DNA of 10,036 nt from an uncultured beta proteobacterium (lineage in GTDB: Bacteria > Pseudomonadota > Gammaproteobacteria > Burkholderiales > Rhodocyclaceae): NCBI GenBank assembly GCA_903917505.1, contig CAIXAY010000120.1, forward strand, positions 1 through 10,036, written 5' to 3'. The notes under the pieces are model-generated. The model was not told the origin of the DNA. It saw only the letters and a list, made by a program, of their open reading frames with translations, and ran no database searches. This document shows positions 1 through 5,811 of this stretch, in pieces. Position 1 is the first letter of the stretch, and each line of letters starts with the position of its first letter. The translations under genes were made by a program, and so were the position numbers.

Positions 1-432
1 CAATGACGCGTGCATCGTGACATTGACCGCGTACTCGGCGCTGTAGCCTTCCTTCTTCATCATCGGGATCATCACGCCGCCCATCGCCGACGTATCCGCG
101 ACCGGCGAGCCGGAAACGCCGCCGAACAGGGTACAGGCGACGACGTTAGCCAGACCCAGGCCACCGCGCACATGTCCCATCAGCGAGCGGGCGAAGTCGA
201 CGATCTTGTCGGCGATGCCGCCGTGCAGCATCAGTTCGCCGGAAAAAATGAAGAAGGGAATCGCCAGGAAAGAAAACACGTTCATCCCGGAGATCATGAT
301 CTGGAAAGGCGTTGCCAGCGGCAGCCCCTCGATCAGGAAGGTCGCGATGCAGCTCAGGCCGATGGCAAAAGAGACCGGCGCACCGAGCAGCAGGATGATC
401 GTAAAGACGAGACAAAGGACGGTCAGTGCCAT
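1..432 (-). CDS. dctM: TRAP transporter large permease, DctM subunit (N-terminal 144 codons, partial)
   Basis: This is the large membrane subunit of a tripartite ATP-independent periplasmic (TRAP) importer, which takes up carboxylates or related organic acids using an ion gradient and a periplasmic binding protein. The visible part starts MALTVLCLVF and has a first hydrophobic span, then the family's typical stretches: PFQIMISGMN, FLAIPFFIFSGELM, a short amphipathic link (ADKIVDFARSL), and the glycine/serine-rich FGGVSGSPVADTSAMGG segment followed by IPMMKKEGY. The reading frame stays open to base 1, so about two thirds of the usual 425-residue protein lies outside the window. Its ATG overlaps the end of dctQ by 10 nt (ATGGCACTGA), which suggests translational coupling. 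The substrate cannot be read from the sequence. A dctP binding-protein gene is not in the window and may lie further downstream. Confidence 0.93.
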   Translation of the reverse strand, partial: MALTVLCLVFTIILLLGAPVSFAIGLSCIATFLIEGLPLATPFQIMISGMNVFSFLAIPFFIFSGELMLHGGIADKIVDFARSLMGHVRGGLGLANVVACTLFGGVSGSPVADTSAMGGVMIPMMKKEGYSAEYAVNVTMHASL

Positions 433-917
433 GATCTGATCACTTTCTTGTCGGCAAAGAGGGCTATCAGATGTTCGATCGAGAACAACATGATGAGGGC
501 GCCGGCAATGATCGGCGGCACATAGCGAAACGCGGTCGAGATCCCGAGTGTCGGAATGCTCGAGGGGTACACCGACTCGGCCATGATCAGGCAGCCGCTG
601 AGCAGAACGGCGCCAAAGGTGAAGCTGATGCAGTAGACAATCAGGTCCACGTATTTGCGTATCCTTTTCGGCAAGAACACCACCAGGGTATCCATGCCGA
701 TATGGCCTTCGTCACGCACGCCCGCAGACGCGCCAAACATGGCCACAACGATCACCATGAGCAGGGCAACCTGTTCGGCAAAAGCCGGCGCATCATTGAA
801 CACATAGCGCATGATCACGCTGTAATCGACGACACAAACGAGGCTCGCCAGCCCTGTGCAGGCAATATACATTGCCCAGCGCGACAGCCTCGTATTTACT
901 GCAGTTAGCCAATTCAC
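423..917 (-). CDS. dctQ: TRAP transporter small permease, DctQ subunit
   Basis: This is the small membrane subunit that pairs with DctM in a TRAP carboxylate importer. The 164-residue protein begins VNWLTAVNTRL (initiator GTG) and shows four hydrophobic spans: AMYIACTGLASLVCVVDY, the VALLMVIVVAMFGASAGV region, LIVYCISFTFGAVLLSG and PPIIAGALIMLFSI. Between spans 1 and 2 lie the family-typical VIMRYVFNDAPAFAEQ and, after span 2, RDEGHIGMDTL. The length is normal for DctQ. The frame opens 11 codons further upstream with an ATG, but a perfect AAGGAGG lies 5 nt before the GTG at 917, so the shorter start is preferred. The stop overlaps the dctM start by 10 nt. It follows the tctD/tctE-like genes on the same strand after 250 nt and could be their regulatory target. 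Family call is firm; substrate is unknown. Confidence 0.94.
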   Translation of the reverse strand: MNWLTAVNTRLSRWAMYIACTGLASLVCVVDYSVIMRYVFNDAPAFAEQVALLMVIVVAMFGASAGVRDEGHIGMDTLVVFLPKRIRKYVDLIVYCISFTFGAVLLSGCLIMAESVYPSSIPTLGISTAFRYVPPIIAGALIMLFSIEHLIALFADKKVIRSWH

Positions 918-922
918 TGATT

Positions 923-929
923 CCTCCTT
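923..929 (-). promoter_or_regulatory. Strong Shine-Dalgarno site fixing the dctQ start
   Basis: Read on the minus strand, this is a perfect AAGGAGG placed 5 nt before the GTG at 917-915. It lies inside the longer open frame, so it decides for GTG over the upstream ATG at 950. Confidence 0.85.
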
Positions 930-1099
930 GATAAAATTCGTTGCGAACAATCAAGCGGTCCTTCCATTCGGATCGCATCGCTACGCACGGCGCAACGTCG
1001 GGATCGAAGCGGTATTGTTTTTGGTGCCGGGACTCTGTCGTTTTCCCGAACGCTTGCGGCGCAAGGAGAACTCGAACGGGCGGAATTCTAGGGCAGGCT

Positions 1100-1117
1100 A
1101 CCTGTCGGCAACCTGTC
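1100..1117. promoter_or_regulatory. Two 7-bp direct repeats phased at 11 bp upstream of dctQ (possible regulator operator)
   Basis: On the plus strand ACCTGTC occurs at 1100-1106 and again at 1111-1117; on the minus strand, toward dctQ, this reads GACAGGT-TGCC-GACAGGT. Direct repeats one helical turn apart are the usual binding pattern for OmpR/PhoB-type response regulators, and a regulator of that class is encoded just upstream (2589-3254). On the minus strand the repeat is followed by TAGAAT (1090-1085), a fair -10. Flanking GGCAGG copies (1092-1097 and 1122-1127) add to the symmetry. On the plus strand it also loosely resembles a Pho box, but no plus-strand gene follows. That it is an operator is inference. 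Confidence 0.4.
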
Positions 1118-1122
1118 AGAAG

Positions 1123-1134
1123 GCAGGATCCTGC
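1123..1134. repeat. Perfect 12-bp palindrome between tctE-like gene and dctQ
   Basis: GCAGGATCCTGC is self-complementary and lies 34 nt beyond the stop of the sensor kinase gene. No T-run follows on either strand, so it is not a classic terminator; it could be a protein site or chance. Confidence 0.3.
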
Positions 1135-1167
1135 GTTCGACGCCGCGGCCCGTGCAAGGTTCCGGAT

Positions 1168-2580
1168 TTATTGCCTTGCCGGTGAACTCGGCGCGCCCGG
1201 CTCCGGCAGCGGAAACTCGACGCGCACCAGCAGGCCCGACTTCGCCGCCGGCTTTTGCAGGGAAAGCCTTGCCCGGTGGCGAACCGCGACTTCCTTGACG
1301 ATGGACAAGCCGAGGCCGGAGCCCTCGACCGACTGTTCATCGAGTCGCACAAAGCGATCGAGCACGTGTTCGCGGCTGTCTTCCGGAATTCCCGGCCCGT
1401 TGTCCTCGACTTCGATAAAGGGGAATCCCTCCGGCGCGGTACCACAGCGCACCGTGACGCGGCCATTGTCGGGCGTGTAGCGCAAGGCATTGTCGATCAG
1501 GTTGGCGAGCAGTTCCCTGAGCATCCAGCGAAATCCCGTGGCCACGGCTGCCTTGACCTCGAATCCCAGGTCAATGTTCTTGCCCAGCGCGACGTCGATA
1601 AAATCCGAAGCCGCCGTTTCGAGCAACTCGTTGAGCGCGACCGGCTGCATGTCGTCGGCCGGATTCGCGTCGGCGGACGAGCGGGCCAGCGCCAGCATCT
1701 GCTTGGTCAGGTGCGCCAGGCGCCGGGCCGATTCCTGCATCGATTGCATGCGTGCCAGGGGTTCGCCGGTCATGCTCCCGGCGGCGAGTTCAAGCTGGGT
1801 CTGCAGGCCGGCGAGCGGCGTTCGCAGTTGATGTGCGGCGCTCGAGATGAAGGTCTGCTGGGCAAAGCCGGCGTCGCGCAAATTGTTCAGCAGTCGGTTG
1901 ATCGCACTGACCAGCGCCCGGGTCTCGCTCGGCGTGCCTTCCTCGCTGACCGGCCGCAGATCGTCCGCGGCCCGGTGCTGAATCCGTTGGCTGAGAAAAT
2001 CGAGCGGCTTCAGGGCATAGCGCACGCCGAAGAACACGGCGCCCATGGAAAGGATGATCAGCAGGCCGTCGACCCACAGCGTGGCGAACATGGCACGGGT
2101 CGCCGCCATTTCACGCTTGTGAATGGTTTCGGCAACGACGACGATCACCGGCCGGGTCGATTCTTCGACGCGGTGGCGGTAGGTCGCCACGCGCACCGGC
2201 AGGTCCCCGAGCATCTCGAAGCGATAACTCGGATTGCCGGGCGCCGCCGGATCGGCAAGCTCAGCCAGCCGGCGATCGCCCGAGATCAGCGTTCCGTCGC
2301 TGTCGATCAGCGCATAAAAAATCCGGTCGATGGCATCGGGGCGCACGGCCGCGCTGGTCCGCGAGGGCGGATCGGGATCGAACCGTGCGGCCACCGCCTG
2401 TGCGGTGCTGTACAGGGCATAGTCGTAGGCCGCGTTGGCGACGCTGAGCCCGGCCCGATAATCCGAGACGACGCTGGCCCCCATCAGCAGCAAGAGCGGT
2501 ACGAGCAGGAAGGCGAGCAGCCTGCGGCGCAGTGAAAACGGCGCCCTGACGGCACTGCGCGTTTTCATGTCCGCTTTCAT
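1168..2580 (-). CDS. tctE: Membrane sensor histidine kinase, TctE type
   Basis: Sensor half of a two-component system; it autophosphorylates on histidine and passes the phosphate to the response regulator encoded just upstream. The 470-residue protein has a short basic N-terminus, membrane span 1 (about 19-37), a periplasmic region of about 130 residues that begins DYRAGLSVANAAYDYAL and resembles the 2CSK_N sensor domain of TctE-like kinases, span 2 (about 166-186), a HAMP-like linker, then the kinase core. The H-box AAHQLRTPL carries the phospho-acceptor His250; the N-box is ELLANLIDNALRY (355-367); the ATP-lid glycines are DNGPGIP (393-399) and GSGLGLS (420-426). It follows the regulator gene by 8 nt and so forms an operon with it. 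The start is uncertain between residues 1 and 5, because a 12-nt tandem repeat duplicates the start codon and neither copy has a strong ribosome site. TctDE systems classically control citrate/tricarboxylate uptake; the ligand here is unknown. Confidence 0.95.
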   Translation of the reverse strand: MKADMKTRSAVRAPFSLRRRLLAFLLVPLLLLMGASVVSDYRAGLSVANAAYDYALYSTAQAVAARFDPDPPSRTSAAVRPDAIDRIFYALIDSDGTLISGDRRLAELADPAAPGNPSYRFEMLGDLPVRVATYRHRVEESTRPVIVVVAETIHKREMAATRAMFATLWVDGLLIILSMGAVFFGVRYALKPLDFLSQRIQHRAADDLRPVSEEGTPSETRALVSAINRLLNNLRDAGFAQQTFISSAAHQLRTPLAGLQTQLELAAGSMTGEPLARMQSMQESARRLAHLTKQMLALARSSADANPADDMQPVALNELLETAASDFIDVALGKNIDLGFEVKAAVATGFRWMLRELLANLIDNALRYTPDNGRVTVRCGTAPEGFPFIEVEDNGPGIPEDSREHVLDRFVRLDEQSVEGSGLGLSIVKEVAVRHRARLSLQKPAAKSGLLVRVEFPLPEPGAPSSPARQ

Positions 2581-2585
2581 GTCCG
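2562..2585. repeat. 12-nt tandem repeat duplicating the start of the kinase gene
   Basis: Plus-strand TTTTCATGTCCG (2562-2573) is followed directly by CTTTCATGTCCG (2574-2585), 11 of 12 identical. On the minus strand each copy contains a GGACATGAAA, giving two in-frame ATG codons (2580 and 2568) with the same local context; the protein therefore begins MKADMKTR. Confidence 0.75.
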
Positions 2586-2588
2586 TTT

Positions 2589-3254
2589 TTATATTAACTC
2601 CAGCCGATAGCCGATGCCGCGCACGGTGCGAATCTGAACCGCTGCATTGCCGAGCTTGGCGCGCAGGCGCGAGACGTAAAGCTCCACGGCATTGGCCGAG
2701 ACTTCGTTATCCCAGTCGCCGAGACTGTCGATCAGCTTCTGCTTGGACAGCACCCGGGGAGCGGCCATGATCAGCTGTTGCAGCACCTCCCATTCGCGGA
2801 TCGGCAGATCGAGAAGCTGATCGGAAACCCTGGCGGAACGCAGGCCGAGATCGAGCTGCAAGGGCCCGAAGACCAGCTCCGCGCTTGCCGCTGCCTGGCT
2901 GCGCCGAATCAGCGCGCGCAGGCGGGCTTGCAATTCGGGCAGCAAAAAAGGCTTGAGCAGATAATCGTCGGCCCCGATATCGAGCCCCTTGACGCGATCT
3001 TCCAGACCGTCCCGCGCCGTGAGAATGAGAATCGGCAAGGTCATCCGTTTGCGGCGAACGCGGCGGATCAGTTCGAGTCCGTCCATCACCGGCAGGCCGA
3101 GATCGACGATCGCCAGGTCATACGCCGTCGTCGCCAGCGCGGCTTCCGCCTGTTCGGCCATGCCGACGTGGTCGACCGACATGCTCGACCGGGCCAGCCC
3201 TTCGATGATTCCGGCAGCGACGATGGCGTCGTCTTCGACAAGCAATATGCGCAT
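2589..3254 (-). CDS. tctD: OmpR/PhoB-family response regulator, TctD type
   Basis: DNA-binding partner of the TctE-like kinase. The 221-residue protein begins MRILLVEDD. The receiver domain (1 to about 115) has the acidic pair D8/D9, phospho-acceptor D51 in IVDLGLPVMDG, T79 in LILTARD and K101 in YLLKPF. The C-terminal winged helix (about 125-221) carries LPIREWEVLQQLI, the recognition-helix stretch ELYVSRLRAKL and the terminal VRGIGYRLELI. Length is normal for the family. The frame opens 4 codons earlier at a GTG, but that GTG overlaps the AGGAGG ribosome site, so the ATG at 3254 is chosen. The gene leads an operon with the kinase (8 nt gap), and the TRAP genes follow on the same strand, so control of carboxylate uptake is the likely job. 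The target site is not proven; see the repeat at 1100-1117. Confidence 0.96.
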   Translation of the reverse strand: MRILLVEDDAIVAAGIIEGLARSSMSVDHVGMAEQAEAALATTAYDLAIVDLGLPVMDGLELIRRVRRKRMTLPILILTARDGLEDRVKGLDIGADDYLLKPFLLPELQARLRALIRRSQAAASAELVFGPLQLDLGLRSARVSDQLLDLPIREWEVLQQLIMAAPRVLSKQKLIDSLGDWDNEVSANAVELYVSRLRAKLGNAAVQIRTVRGIGYRLELI

Positions 3255-3257
3255 GTG

Positions 3258-3264
3258 CCTCCTC
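3258..3264 (-). promoter_or_regulatory. Shine-Dalgarno GAGGAGG before the response regulator
   Basis: Minus-strand GAGGAGG followed by CAC and then ATG (3254). The purine run is the sequence of the alternative GTG start region, which argues that the GTG at 3266 is not used. Confidence 0.7.
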
Positions 3265-3602
3265 ACTCCGATTATCCGCTTCGGCGGCCGCCAGCGCGCG
3301 GCGCGGTGAAGCGTATCGTGGTTCAGGTCTTGCCCGGCCGCGGGTTCGAACCGCCATGAACTCGAATGCCGGTCGGTTTATGCATGGGGCGATCGTTCTC
3401 TTGGCTACGGTCATCAGCGCGTGACTGTAGTGGTCTTCGCTCGCCAGCGCAACATCTGCGCGCCGGCCTTTCACTATGGCCGCGGTCCGTCGCCAAAGCC
3501 GCCGGTCAGCCTGCTTTGAGGCGACGCTCCCTTCTGCCCACTCGCCGTCGCCCGCGAAAATTGCATGCGTGCAGATCGTTTTCAAAGGTGGCAAGGCCGC
3601 GA

Positions 3603-3620
3603 CTGTCATCAGGCTGTAAT
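3603..3620 (+). promoter_or_regulatory. Pho-box-like site (PhoB operator) in front of the 69-aa gene
   Basis: The sequence CTGTCATCAGGCTGTAAT is two 7-nt half sites (CTGTCAT and CTGTAAT) separated by 4 nt, giving the 11-bp period of a Pho box. Against the E. coli pattern CTGTCAT-N4-CTGTCAY, 13 of 14 half-site positions agree. It is in the activating orientation, 10 nt before a -10-like element and about 80 nt before the ATG at 3699. A PhoB protein is not encoded in the window, so use as a PhoB site is inference from pattern and placement. Confidence 0.6.
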
Positions 3621-3630
3621 TTGCAGCGAG

Positions 3631-3636
3631 GACAAT
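3631..3636 (+). promoter_or_regulatory. -10-like hexamer behind the Pho-box-like site
   Basis: GACAAT matches TATAAT at four of six positions and starts 10 nt after the end of the Pho-box-like site, the spacing known for PhoB-activated promoters, where the box replaces the -35. Transcription would start near 3643, leaving a leader of about 56 nt. Confidence 0.45.
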
Positions 3637-3698
3637 GTTTTGCGCGCCGCTTGCAGGTGCGCTGTGAATTCGGCCAGGAAAAATAGACAAGGACGCCA

Positions 3699-3908
3699 AT
3701 GAAACGAAAGCTGGAGCAATACGTGGGGCGAATTGTGCGTCTCAACAATTGGGTATTTCAAGACTTGAAGAATCGAGCAATGCGCCAGGGACAATCCCTG
3801 GAAAACATATTCTTGGTGGCGGGAGTCAGTCTGGGAGTGCACCAGTTGATCTGCTACAGCGCCAACTTCCGCGTTCTGGTTGGCATGGCTGACGTCGCAT
3901 TGATTTGA
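3699..3908 (+). CDS. Small conserved-looking protein of unknown function (69 aa)
   Basis: The product begins MKRKLEQYVGRIVRLN and ends MADVALI. An AAGGA (3688-3692) lies 6 nt before the ATG. The protein has a basic, likely helical first half (charged residues with QDLKNRAMRQGQSLENIFLV) and a second half that is mildly hydrophobic (VSLGVHQLICYSANFRVLV). No signal peptide and no clear membrane span are seen. From memory it resembles short uncharacterised betaproteobacterial proteins sharing a KLEQYVGRIVRLN start and a LICY-ANFR tail; I know no function. GC is about 53 percent by count over 3721-3900, lower than the kinase and GGDEF-EAL genes. A Pho-box-like promoter lies directly upstream and ppk2 follows 355 nt downstream on the same strand, so a role in the phosphate response is possible but unproven. 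Confidence 0.7.
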   Translation: MKRKLEQYVGRIVRLNNWVFQDLKNRAMRQGQSLENIFLVAGVSLGVHQLICYSANFRVLVGMADVALI

Positions 3909-3955
3909 AGTTTCGCTCCGGGCTGCTGGTGCCTGAAGCCTTTAATCCAGGCATT

Positions 3956-3987
3956 GCCCGACCGATTGCCTCTGGCTTCTGTCGGGC
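3956..3987. repeat. Perfect 7-bp inverted repeat with a nested stem downstream of the 69-aa gene
   Basis: GCCCGAC (3956-3962) pairs fully with GTCGGGC (3981-3987). Inside the 18-nt loop, GCC (3968-3970) can pair with GGC (3974-3976). There is no T-run after it on either strand, so it would not be a classic intrinsic terminator; it could slow or stop transcription with a factor, or protect the end of the short message. Confidence 0.4.
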
Positions 3988-4078
3988 GCGGACGATCGAG
4001 CGCCTCGCCGGATGGCCTGCATGGCGAACAGCGTCGAGCCCTCATCTTCCCGCCGGCCTTCGTCAAGTAATTGCTGCC

Positions 4079-4107
4079 TTGACCAAGAATAATCAGAGAA
4101 CTTTATT
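4079..4107 (+). promoter_or_regulatory. Candidate sigma-70 promoter for ppk2
   Basis: TTGACC (4079-4084, five of six to consensus) and TTTATT (4102-4107, four of six) are separated by exactly 17 nt in a locally AT-rich stretch. It would give a leader of roughly 150 nt before the preferred ppk2 start. Confidence 0.4.
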
Positions 4108-4263
4108 CTTTCGTCATGTTCGATGTGCGAGTAGCCACGGGGCGATAGCGGTCGCAGGGCGTGACACGAACATCGCCTGCCTGCCTTCGTATTTTTGATC
4201 CGGAATTCGAGCAACGCGCCTCCGCTACTGGATTATCTTCTGATGGAACGACCGGGATCACCG

Positions 4264-5199
4264 ATGAGCGCAGACAAGACCAACGAAAGCCAGGAATACG
4301 AGCGCCGGATTCATGCCGAATTGCTCGACAGTTTCGACGAAGAACTGGAAATGGAAATCGACGACGACCGCATGAATGCACTGATCGCCGAGGCCATGAA
4401 TCCTCCCGGCGGCAGCTCGGATGCGGACCGCAATTTCTACTTCAAGGAACTGTTTCGCCTGCAGGGCGAACTGGTCAAGCTTCAGGACTGGGTCGTCGAT
4501 AAGAAACTCAAAGTGGTGGTGCTCTTCGAAGGTCGTGACGCGGCCGGCAAGGGCGGCGTCATCAAACGCATTACCCAGCGCCTCAACCCGCGGGTGTGCC
4601 ACGTGGCGGCGCTGCCGGCGCCGAGCGAACGCGAACGCGAACGCAGTCAATGGTATTTCCAGCGTTATGTGTCGCATTTGCCGGCGGGCGGCGAAATCGT
4701 CCTGTTCGACCGTAGCTGGTACAACCGGGCCGGCGTGGAAAAGGTCATGGAGTTCTGCAGCGAAGACGAATACGAGGAATTCTTCCGCACCGTGCCCGAG
4801 TTCGAGAAGATGCTCATCCGCTCGGGAATCATCCTGATCAAGTACTGGTTCTCGATTACCGACGAGGAGCAGAACATGCGCTTCACGATGCGCATTCACG
4901 ATCCGCTCAAGCAATGGAAGCTCAGCCCGATGGACATGGAGTCCCGCCGGCGCTGGGAGCAATACACGCAAGCCAAGGAAACGATGCTGGAACGAACCCA
5001 TATTCCCGAAGCGCCCTGGTGGATCGTCGAAGCGGTGGACAAGAAGAAGGCTCGCCTTAACTGCATCCATCATTTATTGAGCCAGATTCCCTACGCCGAG
5101 GTCGAAAGAGACCCGGTGGTTCTGCCCGAGCGCGTTCATAACCCGGACTATCACAGGAATCCAGTGCCCAAGGAAATGTTCGTGCCCGCGGTCTATTGA
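4264..5199 (+). CDS. ppk2: Polyphosphate kinase 2 (PPK2)
   Basis: Cytoplasmic enzyme that moves phosphate between polyphosphate and nucleotides, typically charging ADP or GDP from polyphosphate. The preferred start gives 311 residues (MSADKTNESQEYERR). Residues 1-50 form an acidic, helical extension. The P-loop kinase core follows: KLKVVVLFEGRDAAGKGG with Walker A at 90-98, the RLNPR segment (107-111), then LPAPSERERERSQWYFQRY (118-135), the Walker B region VLFDRSWYNRAGVE (146-159), the KYWFSIT strand (193-199), and the lid-like SRRRWEQY (227-234). PPWW-like EAPWWIVEA (249-257) and the C-terminal LPERVHNPDYHR are also typical. Length fits a one-domain class I PPK2; nucleotide preference cannot be settled by eye. 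The start is chosen at 4264 with a weak GGGA 7 nt upstream; ATG 4243 is possible. It is likely linked to the Pho-box region upstream by function, and transcribed from its own promoter. Confidence 0.95.
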   Translation: MSADKTNESQEYERRIHAELLDSFDEELEMEIDDDRMNALIAEAMNPPGGSSDADRNFYFKELFRLQGELVKLQDWVVDKKLKVVVLFEGRDAAGKGGVIKRITQRLNPRVCHVAALPAPSERERERSQWYFQRYVSHLPAGGEIVLFDRSWYNRAGVEKVMEFCSEDEYEEFFRTVPEFEKMLIRSGIILIKYWFSITDEEQNMRFTMRIHDPLKQWKLSPMDMESRRRWEQYTQAKETMLERTHIPEAPWWIVEAVDKKKARLNCIHHLLSQIPYAEVERDPVVLPERVHNPDYHRNPVPKEMFVPAVY

Positions 5200-5232
5200 A
5201 ACGGTATCGCCTCGCGTTTGAACGGATTCCGG

Positions 5233-5264
5233 CATGACGCCGACTTTCCTGAGACATGACGCCG
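5233..5264. repeat. 10-bp direct repeat, 22 bp apart, after ppk2
   Basis: CATGACGCCG occurs at 5233-5242 and 5255-5264, two helical turns apart, in the gap between ppk2 and the zntB remnant. It might be an operator or debris from the rearrangements that damaged zntB. Confidence 0.5.
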
Positions 5265-5275
5265 TATCGTACGGC
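5261..5275. terminator. Short hairpin downstream of ppk2 (weak terminator candidate)
   Basis: GCCGTA-TCG-TACGGC forms a 6-bp stem with a 3-nt loop, 62 nt after the ppk2 stop. No T-tract follows, so intrinsic termination is doubtful. Confidence 0.3.
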
Positions 5276-5322
5276 TCCGATACATCGGGGCTGATTTGCG
5301 GCTAGATCGTTGCCCGCGACCA

Positions 5323-5811
5323 ATGATCGAGCAGGCCGACGATTGTCTGATCGCCGTCTTCAATGACCTCCTTTATGATTTTTCCTACGAAGCGCCGCAA
5401 ATTGCCGCGCTGTGCATGTGTGTGCGCCACAGCTAGGTCGTCAGTGCCCGCCTGCATTCTCTGCGCAGCATTGATCGCTTGCGGGTTTCGGTAAAGACCG
5501 GCGAGCGCTTCGGGTCGCCGGCATCCCTGCTCACCCACCTGTTGCGGGATCAAGCCGATGGGCTGCAGCAGATCGCCCGCCGCGCGGTAACGCATGTCGA
5601 TCAGATTGAAGATGGCTTGCTGGCGGAACGTGCCGTCGCAAAGCGCAGCGCCCTCGGTACCCTGTGCCGCGTTTATGTTCGCCTGCGCCGTCTCCTGGCA
5701 CTGCCCATCAACATCGTTGCCGGCCTCTTGGGCATGAATGTCGGCGGCATTCCCCTGGCCCAGAAAGAACACGGGTTTTGGATCATCACCGCGCTCATCG
5801 CCGTTTTCAGC
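5323..5811 (+). pseudogene. zntB: Decayed zntB-type (CorA family) divalent metal transporter
   Basis: Translation in one frame gives the middle and end of a ZntB/CorA-family membrane protein that moves divalent metals such as zinc. Recognisable parts are IEQADDCLIAVFNDLLYDF, then CVRHS, an in-frame TAG at 5434-5436, then VVSARLHSLRSIDRLR, LLTHLLRDQADGLQQI, THVDQIEDGLLAERAV, and the C-terminal membrane signature LPINIVAGLLGMNVGGIP with its GMN motif (5731-5739) and HGFWIITALIAVF. Three faults are visible. The N-terminal third is missing. The stop interrupts the frame. In addition the join RVYVRLRRLLALPINIVAG runs straight from the central helix into the first membrane span, so roughly 90 residues of long helix found in intact relatives are deleted in frame. 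The last residues of span 2 and the tail are lost where the convergent PilZ gene ends (5807). The remnant cannot make a working channel. Confidence 0.85.

Larger units (their letters stand above)
3255..3698. other. 444-nt intergenic region between divergent genes
   Basis: No convincing gene is seen on either strand; the open frames here are arginine-rich and look like chance. The left part should hold the promoter of the minus-strand regulator operon. A weak candidate is TTGCGC (minus, 3452-3447), 17 nt, TACAGT (3429-3424), which would leave a long leader. A 10-bp palindrome GGTTCGAACC lies at about 3344-3353; it looks like a tRNA T-loop but its stem does not pair. The right part holds the Pho-box-like promoter described separately. 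Confidence 0.6.
3909..4263. other. 355-nt gap between the 69-aa gene and ppk2
   Basis: No gene is supported here. The first 80 nt hold two hairpin-forming segments: GCCTG/CAGGC at 3931-3952 and a longer one at 3956-3987. Further right is a sigma-70-like promoter candidate for ppk2 (4079-4107). An open frame in phase with ppk2 extends back to 4195, but those codons lack a ribosome site and look like leader sequence. Confidence 0.6.

Noticed and set aside
1255..2535. Long plus-strand frame opposite the sensor kinase
   Set aside because: The minus strand encodes a full kinase with all boxes; the plus frame has no motif and is an antisense artefact.
3340..3358. GGGTTCGAACC resembling a tRNA T-arm
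   Set aside because: The flanking bases do not form the 5-bp T-stem and no acceptor stem, anticodon arm or CCA end is seen around it.
3118..3699. Long open frame on the minus strand upstream of the response regulator
   Set aside because: It overlaps the regulator in another frame, has no ribosome site or family motif, and its composition is typical of chance frames in GC-rich DNA.
3506..3748. Minus-strand frame with CPRC and further cysteines, suggesting a zinc ribbon
   Set aside because: It starts inside the opposite-strand 69-aa gene, lacks a properly spaced second cysteine pair and a start site, and overlaps the Pho-box-like promoter.
3905..4198. Plus-strand frame between the 69-aa gene and ppk2
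   Set aside because: It starts at a TTG with no ribosome site, overlaps the preceding gene's end, contains hairpins and the promoter candidate, and has no recognisable domain.
4195..4263. N-terminal extension of PPK2 (23 extra codons)
   Set aside because: No ribosome site precedes it, the residues do not look like the PPK2 start, and the ATG at 4264 fits the family length better.
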